Assembly (NCBI GenBank): GCA_954871525.1
Contig: OX940864.1
Span: forward strand, 6,752,001 to 6,816,000
DNA length: 64,000 nt
Source: Parietaria judaica
Lineage: Eukaryota > Streptophyta > Magnoliopsida > Rosales > Urticaceae
Direction of reading: 5' to 3'
A program made the position numbers and the translations under genes. The notes under the pieces were generated by a model. That model had not been told where the DNA came from. It did no database searches and worked only from the letters and a program-made list of their open reading frames with translations. Positions 9,712 to 20,530 of the stretch are shown in pieces (within the stretch, counting starts at the first letter, position 1; each line of letters opens with the position of its first letter).

Positions 9712-12700
9712 TCTATATTCTATATATATATAAAAGGAGAATCATTAGTAGGTAGATGACATGGCATCATGAAGAAGCAAAGATGTTGGTTTCCAATTTT
9801 TGTAGAATTTAGATATTTTTTAGGTTCAAAATGAGAAAAAGCGTAGTAGTGATATACATTATAAATGACACACACAGTATACATTAATTATGCATTGAGT
9901 GATGTCGTGTGGCCTTCCAATTTTCTAACTGACCATTAGAGTTCATCTATCAAAAAAACATTATGATTCATTTAATAAAAATACAAAAACATTATGATTC
10001 ATTTAATAAAAATACAAGACGATTGGTATGCATTTCATTTATCACGGTCTTAATAAGAAGACGAGAGAATTATGCTTAAATCTTTCTCTCACTTCCTCTT
10101 ACTCCAAATCTTAAATTCTTCTCTCTGCAACTCTGGGCTTGGCGGCGGCGAGCAAGCTCCGTCACGCGAATTCCTTTCTCGAGCAGGCCAAGATCAGACG
10201 TTGACTCTCTGCTCCGATCGCAACCCGGCCTCCCCGACAAGAATCCTAGGTGTTTTTGGGTTTGGATTCATAAATTCTCTGTTCTTCTTAAATTTGTGTT
10301 CGATTAATTTACGCAACGATTCTCTTCTCCATCACAACCCACCTGGGACTCTTGCCGTGATGGGCAGTAATTATGAGTTTTTTATTTTTATTTTTAGATA
10401 TATGTATCGTCTTTTCTTACATAATTTGTGTTCGAATAATTTGGTCTGCAATTTTCAGCTTCGATCGCAACACACTTTCTCCGGTGAGACGGTGAGAATC
10501 TCAGGTGGGTTTTTTTAGTTTGATATATGTGGTTCGTTGTTCCTGGTATATTTACATTTTCGATATTTGTATTTTAAGTGAAAGATATCATATCAATGGA
10601 TGTGTGAAATCTAAATAAAATATCATATCAATTGATGTATAAATTAAGACCCTTCGCACTCTCTCATAAACCCAACATAATAACGTGTGCTTGTGCAATA
10701 ATATCAAAAGTAAATTCAGTTTTGAATTTGATAGTATCATTTAATCAAGATAAGTAAATGGTAAGACTTTCCCCTCTATAGGTAGCATATGATGTTTTGA
10801 TCGATGATTTATTGTTGTATAGCCATTTGTGTAGATTTGGTTTACAAAGTAAGCATATCCAGCTGTATTTTGATTGTGGCCTTTTGAATTATTTCTCTAC
10901 TCCTTTGTTTTTATCGAATTATCCACAATCTTTTTGTTGCGTTTTTTGGGTTCTTACGGCTGAGCTTGCGTAGTGCAGAACTTTGGGTGAAGTTTGATTT
11001 TCGGAAATGGGTACCAATTAATGCGGGATTAAGCCCTTGACTCTCTTCTCCGATTGAAACCTACATTCTCCGGCAAGAGTCCCAGGTGGGTTTGTTTATT
11101 TTTGAGAAATATTTTTTTTATTCTTCATATAGACTTTGTGTTGGATTAATTTAGCCGGCAATTCTCTTCTCCGATTGCAACTTGCCTTCATTGACGAGAA
11201 TCCCAGGTGAGTTTTATTTTAGAAGCATAAACCGTTTGATCTTTTTATATGTATAGTTGTATGTAGAATTTAACGTTGTCTTGGGTGTGGTGAATTTGAC
11301 ATCGATTAAATTTTCATATGGTTTCATAGAGATATAATTCAATGGTTTCATAAATTTTGTTCATTTTTTTTATTCTCTAAACTTCAATTGATAAATAGTT
11401 GTCAAACTTCAAATTAGTTGATCTGGTGTGTTTGAATCTATATTTCACATGAAGTTATTCCAACTATTTTTTATATTTCAATTTTCCAGTTTCCTACCAT
11501 TGCTGGACGATCTTTCTCCTAGAGACTTTCCCAAATCTCCTCCGCCATCTGAGACCTCTCGCCGCTCTCTCTTTCTCATCTACAATGTGTCCAACGTTGG
11601 CGTTTATATTTTTGAAAATTAGTGTAATTTTTCTCTGTATATAGATTTATGATATTTTAAAATCAGCCTATAAATTATTCAATTGCTTTTGTTTTCATCT
11701 TAAGAAGGATAAATATAAAGTGTGATAATTCTTTCGTTTACTTATTGTTCGGATGAATCTTTGTAAATTTTGTGTGAAATATTTGTTTGTTTATTGTGGG
11801 CGTGGCTCACTAAAATGTTGAAGTAATATATTTATATATATTTAAGGAGAATCATGAGTGGATGACATGGTCAATGACGAAGAAGAGATAAGGATGAGCA
11901 CTGCTCTGCCACGAGCGAATTCACACAGAGCATTGCATTGCAATCTCTCGGGTCGTCGTCTTGCCTCTTCATCATCTTTTTGGTCACCGTGTTGCCTCTC
12001 CTTCTTCTGGGTTGCCGTCTCGCGTCGATATCTTTTTGGTTGCCGTCTTTAGGTATCTGTGTCTCAGTTTGCTCTCTTCACTATGATACTGTATCTCAAA
12101 TTTTGATATGTTATCAAACATTATCTTCTATTAGTTTTTACAGTTTTTTGTTAATCTATTAGCTTTTACAGTTTATAGAGTGTTATTATACGTGTACTAT
12201 TAAAATTGCTATTGTTAATTTATAATACGTGTACTATAATTATACTGGTCCAATTTTACAGTTTATAGTTATTAAACATTTATACGTGTACTAGAATTTT
12301 ATCTGTGTTTTGCTCAATGTCTTTGTAAAATAGAAAGTAAAAACATGTGATATGCTTTAATGGAGCGAGATATCTTCAGACATATTATGTGTTAAGAAAA
12401 CATATGAATTCAATCTATTTTTATTTTGGCATTTTTCATGCTATTTTTTCATGAAACATTTTTGTTTGTTTTAATGAAAATTTTGGTGAATTCATGTCAC
12501 TGTCCTCGATAGGATGAAGATAATCCAATTCGATTCGCGGGCCATAAAACCAGATCCAAGGTTGTTCGGGTGCTTAAAAAAGTACTCGCTGATAAAATTT
12601 GTTGTATTTAAACTTTAGATGTATGAGTGTAATTTTGTTTCAATATGTTTTTTATTAATATTTGTTAAAATTTATCATAATAATACATCATACATGTAAG

Positions 12701-13082
12701 TTGGGAAACTTGAACGTGCTATAATCATTTGATTAGGTTCTGTTATTAATGTAAATATTATCAAGTAAGTATCACTTATCATATTTATTATATCACCATC
12801 TCTTTGTATAATTTGGATTTTCGAATTTACCCATTTTTCTCAATTTTGCCGTAAAATTATAAAAAAAAATTGTTGAAAAATAATTTTAAATATAAAACTT
12901 TTTAGAGTAAAATTAAAATTGGACAAAACATTATAATTATTATATTTTGAAGTAAAATGTATTGTATTATAAAGTTGCACGTTAAGAGTTGCCACAACAC
13001 ACCATTAACGATGTATGTATATTTTTTTTATATTTTTTCTTTTATATTTCACAGCCGCGCGAAGCGCGGTTTTATCCCCTAG
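9712..13082 (+). mobile_element. Non-autonomous Helitron
   Basis: The 3' end is diagnostic: a GC hairpin ccgcgc-gaa-gcgcgg (13055-13069) followed by ttttatcccCTAG ending at 13082, with host T next. The 5' end is probably the TC at 9712 (tctatattctatatata...aaaggagaatcat) after host A. No Rep/helicase ORF is present, so it would depend on a partner. A second copy of the 5'-type sequence (ttaaggagaatcatgagtgg...gatgacatgg) at about 11,826-11,875 means the unit could instead be 11,826-13,082, or two elements may share one end. Confidence 0.7.
10130..11215 (+). repeat. Diverged repeat of a ctcttctccgat...gagaatcccaggtg module inside the Helitron
   Basis: The pattern ctctnctccgattgcaacc...ccgncaagantcccaggtggg recurs at about 10,200, 10,320, 10,460, 11,040 and 11,170. 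Each copy ends in a sequence like an exon end with a splice donor (cag|gtggg). They look like captured or duplicated short transcript pieces, but I do not recognise a protein. Confidence 0.5.
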
Positions 13083-13680
13083 TAATCACGTAAAAGGACA
13101 AATATTATTAAGAAACTAATATTAATACGGTATATATAACGTTTGACATGTAAACATGAAAAAATTATATATAGTATTGAGAGAAGTAATACGGCATATA
13201 TGTTTGACCTCATTAATCGTTGACCTAGTTATAGTTATTGTCATTATGTTTAATGTCTCAACTTGGTTCAAAAAAGTGCTTACATTATCTTTACTTGTTA
13301 ATTAGTTCTGCTTTTAATTATTTTGAATTAAAATATATCAATGACATTATATATGGCAACTACATGTCCAAAAAAACCCAAAAGTCTGGTGTGTCTCAAG
13401 AAATTCTTAACAGCTGAATATCCAAAAATTCTTACAATATACAGTTTTACTAGTATATTGTATATTGAATCTTACAATATACAATCTACTAGTAAAAGTC
13501 TTGTGTGTCTCAAGAAATTATTCACTTACAAAACATCCAAAAAGAACCCAAAAGAAATTATTCACTTAAAAAACATCCAAAAAACCAGTCTTGTGTGTCT
13601 CAAGAAATTCTTCACTTACAAAACATCCAAAAAAAAACCCAAATCCGTTACCTGTCCTATCTTCCAACTCAAAACAATCC
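13083..13680. other. Intergenic spacer with direct repeats
   Basis: No gene seen. 13,360-13,640 has several diverged copies of a caaaa(g)tcttgtgtgtctcaagaaattcttcacttacaaaacatcc module. It lies just downstream (on the minus strand) of the UTP23-like stop and may be its 3' UTR. Confidence 0.5.
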
Positions 13681-13681
13681 C

Positions 13682-14903
13682 TCACTCAGCTTCCTCCTGC
13701 TGCTTTTTCTTCTTAGAACGCGTCATCTTCCGCTTCTTCTAGCGAATCTCTCACCTTTAAAGGGGCAGATTCCTCCTGCTGCTTTTTCTTCTTAGAACGC
13801 GTCCTCTTCCGCTTCTTCTTGCGAATCTCTCACCTTCAAAGGGGCAGATTCCTCCTGCTGCTTTTTCTTCTTAGAACGCGTCCTCTTCCGCTTCTTCTTG
13901 CCTCCCTCGTTTCCCTGTTGTTGTAAATTCACACCAACAAGCAGATTCAGGGGCATAACTGGCAATAACAAATATTTAAAAACCAAATGGAAAAATCTCT
14001 CACCTTCAAAGAGGCAGATTCCTCCTGCTGCTTTTTCTTCATAGAACGCGTCCTCTTCCGCTTCTTCTTGCCTCCCTCGTTTCCCTGTTGCTGTAAATTC
14101 ACACCAACAAGCAGATTCAGGTGCATAACTTGCAATAGAAAATATTTAAAAACCAAATGGAAAAATCTCTCACCTTCAAAGGGGGAGATTCCTCCTGCTG
14201 CTTTTTCTTCTTAGAACGCGTCCTCTTCCGCTTCTTCTTGCCTCCCTCGTTTCCCTGTTGCTGCAAATTCACACCAACAAGCAGATTCAGGGGCATAACT
14301 GGCAATAGCAAATATTTAAAAACCAAATGGAAAAATCTCTCACCTTCAAAGGGGGAGATTCCTCCTGCTGCTTTTTCTTCTTAGAACGCGTCCTCTTCCG
14401 CTTCTTCTTGCCTCCCTCGTTTCCCTATTGCTGCAAATTCCCACCAACAAGCAAGATTCAGGGGCATAACTGGCAATAACAAATATTTAAAAACCAAATG
14501 GAAAAATCTCTCACCATCAAAGGGGCAGCAGAACCTTTGTCCGGCTTCTTCTTCTTCTTGTACGACAGTGGGTTGGGACCCTGTAAAGAAACAAGATATA
14601 GTTAATTAATACTTGCTTCTTTTAAAAATAAGAAAAAACATGAGCAACTGTCACTCACTTTTACGATCTTCCTCTTGAACCGAGGTCTGTCTCTCATCTC
14701 CACTCCATTACTTCTCCGACGACGCTGCTTCTTAACAGCCCCTTGTTCTTTTTTCGCGACTTCTTCGTTCCCCTGAAGCGGCTTCTTAACAGCCCCTTGT
14801 TCTTCTTTCGCGACTTCTTTGTTCCTCTGATGCGGCTTCTTAGCAGTCCCTTGTTCTTCTTTCGCGACATCTTCTTTCCCATGAAGCCGCTTCTTAACAG
14901 CCC
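13682..14903 (-). pseudogene. 3' part of a probable UTP23-like rRNA-processing gene with an amplified Lys-rich exon
   Basis: Read on the minus strand. The first exon piece runs from 14,903 to about 14,659, with three to four repeats of AKEEQGAVKKP followed by DRPRFKRKIVK, and a strong donor (AAA|GTGAGT). The next exon, 14,580-14,515, codes GPNPLSYKKKKKPDKGSAAPLM. GPNPLS+KKKK after a basic stretch is the C-terminal signature I associate with UTP23, a small-subunit processome protein of the nucleolus. Four 170-bp units follow, each an exon coding a variant of GNEGGKKKRKRTRSKKKK..., then shortened fused units and a TGA at 13,682-13,684. The PIN-like N-terminal exons are absent: a Ty1 LTR begins at 14,904. 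UTP23 assignment is from memory of the motif, and the repeat exons are not typical of the family. Confidence 0.55.
13834..14514 (-). repeat. Tandem array of 170-bp exon+intron units
   Basis: Four near-identical units. Exon 3' ends (TTGAAG|GTGAGAG donors) lie at 14,344, 14,174, 14,004 and 13,834. The exon part is 81 or 87 nt, a multiple of three, with phase-0 borders; the intron is 83-89 nt. In the first unit CAACAG is CAATAG, and in the last unit the first candidate AG is lost. An acceptor ending (C/T)AG just before GGAAACGAGG is therefore the only one shared by all four and avoids the in-frame TAG. Confidence 0.8.
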
Positions 14904-15698
14904 TGAAAAACTGTCTTTATTTTACTGTTTGGTGCAGTTATATGTTTGGCAGTATTGTTGATCATACGAATGATCATATGTGCGATCTCCTTAACCATAA
15001 AGCGGAATTGGTCCGTTTTGGTTGAGATATTTAAGGAATTCGTTTTCTCCTATGTCCTGGTCAAATATCAGAGTTGAATGAGCATTTAAATTCAAATTAT
15101 TGAGAAAATACTTAGTCTATGAAAAACTAAGTAAAAAGCCTAAAAATGTGGAAAAAGTGGTTATCTTGTTGAGGACTTTTTGGGCTCTATTTAAACTGAT
15201 CTAGGGCTCCCAAATCGTGCATCCTTTCACCATAAACTTGAGAGAAAATCGTTCAGAGCTACAGAGAGTATTCTAGGCATTTTCTCATATTTCTGTGGAT
15301 CCACCGTTGGCGTTTTCTTCCTTAGAAGAAGCCTGAATAAGTCTGAAGCGCTTCAGTTATCGTCAACAGTGTTGTGCGTGTACGCACTCATCGACACTCG
15401 CCGGAAGTCGCCTTACCCGTTTGCCGAGCCGCCGTGTCGTCATCTTAATCAGCAGGTTACAAGTCTGGTTACATCGCTGGTCGCACTGGTTAGAGTGTAT
15501 TTTCCAGTTTGTTGTTCGGTGAACAAATCGATTGTGTAACGTCCATCTTGTAAATATCAATGTTGATTAATCTGGGTGAGGGCCACTCAGAGTAGATAGG
15601 TATCGAACTGCGTTAACAAAACATCGCTTGTGTCTTTTTATTTTTGCGTACGTTTATTTGTCGTTATTTTCTGCATAACCGAAGAACGTGACGTTTCA
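14904..15698 (+). repeat. 5' LTR of the outer Ty1 element
   Basis: 795 bp, TGAAAAACTG...GACGTTTCA. It is the diverged reverse complement of the two 797-bp LTRs at 15,848 and 19,734. The transcript-like part carries gtttaaactgatctagggctccc and a long R-U5 near 15,180-15,690. Confidence 0.92.
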
Positions 15699-15700
15699 AT

Positions 15701-15712
15701 TGGTATCAGAGC
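15701..15712 (+). other. Primer-binding site, initiator-Met tRNA type
   Basis: tggtatcagagc, two nt after the LTR, is the standard plant Ty1 priming site complementary to the initiator tRNA-Met 3' end. Confidence 0.9.
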
Positions 15713-15847
15713 TTGTCGCTGCAAAAGTGTTTCTTTGATTTCAAAGGCAGCGGAAAGATCTTAGTGTTCTTCGAATCACGATGGGTTCGCGCAAAAATAT
15801 TGTTCTTATAAGACCACCGGTGTTGGACGGTACAAACTATTCGTATT

Positions 15848-16644
15848 TGAAACGTCACGTTCTTCGGTTATGCGGAAAATAACGACAAATAAACGTACGC
15901 AAAAATAAAGAGACACACGCGATGTTTTGTTAACGCAGTTCGATACCTATCTACTCTGCGGGGCCCTCACCCAGATTAATCAACATTGATAATTACAAGA
16001 TGGACGTTACACAATCGATTTGTTCACCGAACAACAAACTGGAAAATACACTCTAACCAGTGCGACCAGCGATGTAACCAGACTTGTAACCTGCTGATTA
16101 AGACGACGACACGGCGGCTCGGCAAGCGGGTAAGGCGACTTCCGGCGAGTGTCGATCTGTGCAAGTATGCACAACTCCGTTGACGATAGTGAAGTGCTTC
16201 AGACCTCTTCAGACTTCTTCTCGGGAAGAAAACGCCAACGAACGATCCTTGGAAATTGTGAGAAAATGCCTAGAATGCTCTCTGTAGCTCTGAACAATTT
16301 TCTCTCACTTTATGGCTGAAAGGATGAACGAAATTGAAAGCCCTAGATCAGTTTAAATAGATCCCCAAAAGCTCTCAACAAGATAACCAATTCTTCCTCA
16401 TTTTAAGGCTTTTTACTTAGTCTTTCCTTGACTAAGTATTTCCTCAATAATTCGAATTTATCCAGCTCATTTAACTCTGATATTTGACCAGCAGATAAGG
16501 GAGAACGAATTCCTTAAATATCTCAACCGAAACGGACCAATTCCGCTCTATGGATAAGGAAATCGTAGGTATGACCACGCATATGATCAACAATACTGCC
16601 AAACATGAAACTGCACTAAACTGTCAAATAAAGACAGTTTTTCA
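15848..16644 (-). repeat. 3' LTR of the inner Ty1 element
   Basis: 797 bp. As written on the plus strand it begins TGAAACGTCACG and ends CAGTTTTTCA. It appears identical to 19,734-20,530. Confidence 0.95.
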
Positions 16645-17290
16645 AACTCCCCCTTTGGCATTTTTGTTGAGCAGATTATTAGGTGACCCGTAGACATGTA
16701 GCGACGAGCAAACGATCATGAAATAAACTTGAACTTCTGATTAAATTAATTGAGTGACCAATGTTCCGACAACCAACAAAAGTTTAACAAAAGTAAATCT
16801 AATAGCAAAATGGTTGGTCGGGTCACTCATGGCAATGCTCCCCCTGTCGTCGATGTCTCCCCCTGTCACCTTTCTCCCCCTCTGCTGACGGAAAATGTCA
16901 AAAACTAGTCGGAGTGAGGACAAAGATCCCGCTGAATGGCAAGAACTGTCTCTTGAAGCAGAGTAATCTAGTCTGAGAGAGCGTGAACTTGTGCCAAAGA
17001 AGATTCTATGGTACGAACCACCAGCGCTTGATCTTTCTGAACACTGACCAACTCGTACACGCCCGAAGAGATGCTCCCCTTTTCTATCTGATGTTCCTAA
17101 TGTGATACTCTGAGACTGAATCTGCACAATTTTGAGACCAATTTTGTGAAGCTCCCCCTTACTCGGTGATAACGAAGAAATGCTCCCCCTGACTATTGGA
17201 TAACTGAATCTGTACAATTCTGAGCCCAACTTTGTGAAGTTCCCCCTGACTATGGGATAATTCTTCTGAATCTCCACAATTCTCCCCCTA
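16645..17290 (-). other. Multiple polypurine tracts next to the 3' LTR
   Basis: The tract touching the LTR reads TGCCAAAGGGGGAGTT on the minus strand (16,645-16,660). Eight more GGGGGAG-type tracts are seen on the plus strand as ctcccc near 16,839, 16,858, 16,873, 17,078, 17,153, 17,190, 17,242 and 17,282. Arrays like this are reported for Sireviruses. The 178-codon frame across this region is an artefact of the repeats. Confidence 0.8.
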
Positions 17291-17360
17291 TGCGAAGCAA
17301 TATGCCAAAGACTCCTCTGATGGTTGATTCACAAGATTCTATTTTGGCTCTTTAGTACCC

Positions 17361-17612
17361 TTAGCGGTAAGAGATTCTCTTGAACCGAGATACTATTTTT
17401 GAGCGCGAATTCATCAGCCTCTGTAGTTTGATTTTCTTGAAGGCTTGCATAAACCTCTGAGGCTTCCATATTGTGGCATCTTCAGGATTGAATATGTCTC
17501 TAATTATATCTTTTGGAGAAGTAACAAGTGCAACTGTGTCCACATCTTTGTAGTTGGCTATCACTCCATTTACCATGGCTTCTTGTCTGGTTGTGTTTTG
17601 CAGGAGAGGCAT
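17361..17612 (-). CDS. Small ORF of unknown function downstream of gag in the inner Ty1 element
   Basis: 83 codons from an ATG, 39 bases after the gag stop. It contains ATIWKPQRFMQAFKKIKLQ and a basic C-terminus. I do not recognise it. It may be a scrap of the lost downstream coding region or noise. Seen once only, so there is no conservation evidence. Confidence 0.3.
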   Translation of the reverse strand: MPLLQNTTRQEAMVNGVIANYKDVDTVALVTSPKDIIRDIFNPEDATIWKPQRFMQAFKKIKLQRLMNSRSKIVSRFKRISYR

Positions 17613-17651
17613 TGTTGGTGGATCTTGTTATCGTTGGATTGACGGTTGCAT

Positions 17652-19652
17652 CTATGAGAGAACTGTGTTGATGGTTGTTCCATAAGATAAACTATTCTTA
17701 GGAACCCAAGCAAGTTTTGACTTTGGAACCTTGAAGAGAATAGACTTAGCCACCCACACTGAACGACTTTTCTTGGTCTTGGTTGCATATTTGCGAAGCG
17801 ATGTCTTTTGAATATTTTCAGAGAATTGTTTGTACATATTTTTGCACCTAGCATCGTTGTGAAAAATAGACTTGCATAATTCACATTTCTTGGTTACTTG
17901 GCTAGCAATACTGATGGTACCTTTGGTGGTTGTTATGCTTTCACTTTCGGTAATATTCTTATCGTCTGACTCTTTTCTGAAAATGCGGTTGTAGCTTGTA
18001 CGGTCATATTCATTCTTTCTACATTCACTAACTAATCTTGGTCCTTTCGAAAATCCAAGACCGGTACGATTTCTAGACTGACGTCCTTGTTCAAGTATGT
18101 CATCGAGTTTGGATTTTCCAGAATTGAACTTCACAACAGCGTTTTCCATTGAGGTTATCTTCTTGTCTTTTTCAACGGCGAGACATTTCACTCTTGAAAG
18201 AGACTCTTTCAGTTCTAGCACTTGGTCACTGAGAACCTTGTTCTGTTGTCTTAATTCTTCTACAACCGTGGATAAGACTTGCTTTTCATAAATAAACTTC
18301 TCTTTTTTGGACTTAGCTTGGTCATTTAGAGTCTGATTTTTCTTCACCAGTTTCTCTATAGTTGTTGAGAGAGCTTGATTTTCACCAATCAATTTTTCCT
18401 TGTCAGAATTAAGGTTCTTGCTCAGGTTGCATAAAGATAGCCATTTTTCAAAGAGAGATTTGAATGATGTTTGAAAGTCTTCTTCAGAAAAATATTCATC
18501 TGAATCATCACTTGAATAATTGCTCTGATCACGAGAGTGGTGTGATGCAGGGAACGCAACATAATTGCTAAAAACTCCTCCGCCATCTTCTTCATCTGAC
18601 CCTTTATCACTGGAAGAAGTATCGTAGGATCTAGTCTTTAGTTTCTTGATAGTGTTAGCACATTCTGACTGTATATGACCATATCCGTCACACTCACGAC
18701 ACTTGATTCCCCTTCTTTTGACTTTATCATTTGTAGTACCACCATCATTATGACCATGATTGTTGTTAGTAGATCTGTGTTTACTGCTTGAGTTACTGTG
18801 TGAAGAACCATTTCCTCCTCCATTGAAAGGTGGTCTCTGAGTGTTAAATTTCTTCAATATTCTACCAAAATTTGTAGTAAGAAGAAAAATATCATCCATG
18901 GTTACATTACTTGTACCATCACCAGGTACATCATTGGTAAGACTGGTTGCATCGTCTATGTGATCACGTTTGGTAGAACTTTTGAATGCTACTCCTTTTT
19001 CTCTTTTTGCTTGAGACATATTCATCTCAAAAGTTTGAAGAGATCCCATGAGTTCATCCAAATTCAACGTGGTTATATCCTTGGCCTCTTCGATGGCTGC
19101 AACCTTGGCACTGAAGCGTTCTGGTAATGACCGAAGCGTTTTTCTAACCAATTTTAGATTAGAATATACTTTTCCAAGTTGAAAAGCTTGATTTGAGATT
19201 TCACGAAGATTTCCATTGAAGTCTGCAATGGTTTCATCCTCGGTCATACGTAGTTCCTCAAATTTTGATGCAAGCATTTGGAGTTTCGAGGTTCGAACGG
19301 CTGAGGTTCCTTCATGGAGATTTTGCAATGCTTCCCATGCTTGTTTGGCAGTAGCACACGTAGATATGAGCCTAAACTGTCCTTCGTCGACCGCAGATAC
19401 GATCGCATTTAAGGCACGACAATTTGCTAGGGATGCGGTCTCATCTTCGGTATTCCATTCACTTAGCAGTTTTTCAACAAATTCTCCTTTTGTATTTTTC
19501 TTCATGGGAGAACTCCAGCCATGTTTCACAGCACTCCAAGCTTTTGTGTCAAACGATTGGATGTAGATAGTCATTCGAGCTTTCCAATACGAATAGTTTG
19601 TACCGTCTAACATCGGTGGTCTTATAAGAACAATATTTTCGCGCGAACCCAT
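17652..19652 (-). CDS. Sirevirus-like Gag, intact (666 aa)
   Basis: Structural protein of the retrotransposon particle. It starts MGSRENIVLIRPPMLDGTNY, the usual beginning of this gag class. A capsid-like helical region (about residues 15-225) contains NYSYWKARMTIYIQS, AWEALQNLHEG and LRSLPERFSAKV. A CCHC knuckle CRECDGYGHIQSEC lies at about 320-335, followed by a serine/aspartate-rich acidic linker. A long coiled coil (about 400-510) has heptad-like LKESLSRVK and EKDKKITSMENAV. The tail is basic and ends KSKLAWVPKNSLSY. The frame has no stops. The next expected domains (protease, integrase) are missing: the element is cut just after gag. Confidence 0.9.
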   Translation of the reverse strand: MGSRENIVLIRPPMLDGTNYSYWKARMTIYIQSFDTKAWSAVKHGWSSPMKKNTKGEFVEKLLSEWNTEDETASLANCRALNAIVSAVDEGQFRLISTCATAKQAWEALQNLHEGTSAVRTSKLQMLASKFEELRMTEDETIADFNGNLREISNQAFQLGKVYSNLKLVRKTLRSLPERFSAKVAAIEEAKDITTLNLDELMGSLQTFEMNMSQAKREKGVAFKSSTKRDHIDDATSLTNDVPGDGTSNVTMDDIFLLTTNFGRILKKFNTQRPPFNGGGNGSSHSNSSSKHRSTNNNHGHNDGGTTNDKVKRRGIKCRECDGYGHIQSECANTIKKLKTRSYDTSSSDKGSDEEDGGGVFSNYVAFPASHHSRDQSNYSSDDSDEYFSEEDFQTSFKSLFEKWLSLCNLSKNLNSDKEKLIGENQALSTTIEKLVKKNQTLNDQAKSKKEKFIYEKQVLSTVVEELRQQNKVLSDQVLELKESLSRVKCLAVEKDKKITSMENAVVKFNSGKSKLDDILEQGRQSRNRTGLGFSKGPRLVSECRKNEYDRTSYNRIFRKESDDKNITESESITTTKGTISIASQVTKKCELCKSIFHNDARCKNMYKQFSENIQKTSLRKYATKTKKSRSVWVAKSILFKVPKSKLAWVPKNSLSYGTTINTVLS

Positions 19653-19719
19653 CGTGATTCGAAGAACACCTAGATTTTTCCGCTGCCTTTGAAATCAAAG
19701 AAATATATTGCAGCGACAA

Positions 19720-19731
19720 GCTCTGATACCA
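19720..19731 (-). other. Primer-binding site of the inner Ty1 element
   Basis: gctctgatacca on the plus strand is the reverse complement of the initiator tRNA-Met site. It has the same 2-nt spacing from the LTR as in the outer copy. Confidence 0.9.
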
Positions 19732-19733
19732 AT

Positions 19734-20530
19734 TGAAACGTCACGTTCTTCGGTTATGCGGAAAATAACGACAAATAAACGTACGCAAAAATAAAGAGAC
19801 ACACGCGATGTTTTGTTAACGCAGTTCGATACCTATCTACTCTGCGGGGCCCTCACCCAGATTAATCAACATTGATAATTACAAGATGGACGTTACACAA
19901 TCGATTTGTTCACCGAACAACAAACTGGAAAATACACTCTAACCAGTGCGACCAGCGATGTAACCAGACTTGTAACCTGCTGATTAAGACGACGACACGG
20001 CGGCTCGGCAAGCGGGTAAGGCGACTTCCGGCGAGTGTCGATCTGTGCAAGTATGCACAACTCCGTTGACGATAGTGAAGTGCTTCAGACCTCTTCAGAC
20101 TTCTTCTCGGGAAGAAAACGCCAACGAACGATCCTTGGAAATTGTGAGAAAATGCCTAGAATGCTCTCTGTAGCTCTGAACAATTTTCTCTCACTTTATG
20201 GCTGAAAGGATGAACGAAATTGAAAGCCCTAGATCAGTTTAAATAGATCCCCAAAAGCTCTCAACAAGATAACCAATTCTTCCTCATTTTAAGGCTTTTT
20301 ACTTAGTCTTTCCTTGACTAAGTATTTCCTCAATAATTCGAATTTATCCAGCTCATTTAACTCTGATATTTGACCAGCAGATAAGGGAGAACGAATTCCT
20401 TAAATATCTCAACCGAAACGGACCAATTCCGCTCTATGGATAAGGAAATCGTAGGTATGACCACGCATATGATCAACAATACTGCCAAACATGAAACTGC
20501 ACTAAACTGTCAAATAAAGACAGTTTTTCA
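19734..20530 (-). repeat. 5' LTR of the inner Ty1 element
   Basis: 797 bp, apparently identical to the other LTR, ending at the second gtatt target copy. On the minus strand it begins TGAAAAACTGTC. Confidence 0.95.

Larger units (their letters stand above)
15848..20530 (-). mobile_element. Complete non-autonomous Sirevirus-like Ty1 element (gag only), young
   Basis: 4,683 bp between two copies of gtatt (15,843-15,847 and 20,531-20,535). Both LTRs are 797 bp and looked identical when I compared them by eye. The 3,089-bp interior has a primer site, a full gag ORF, a short ORF, an array of polypurine tracts and no protease, integrase or reverse transcriptase. It must have been moved by proteins of a full-length relative. 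Large coiled-coil gag, CCHC knuckle and multiple polypurine tracts are described hallmarks of Sireviruses. Confidence 0.95.

Noticed and set aside
15363..15560. 65-codon frames within the Ty1 LTRs (also 15,986 and 19,872)
   Set aside because: LTR sequence present in every copy; no protein family.
16741..17277. 178-codon minus-strand frame in the inner Ty1 element
   Set aside because: Built from repeated polypurine-tract modules in the untranslated 3' region.
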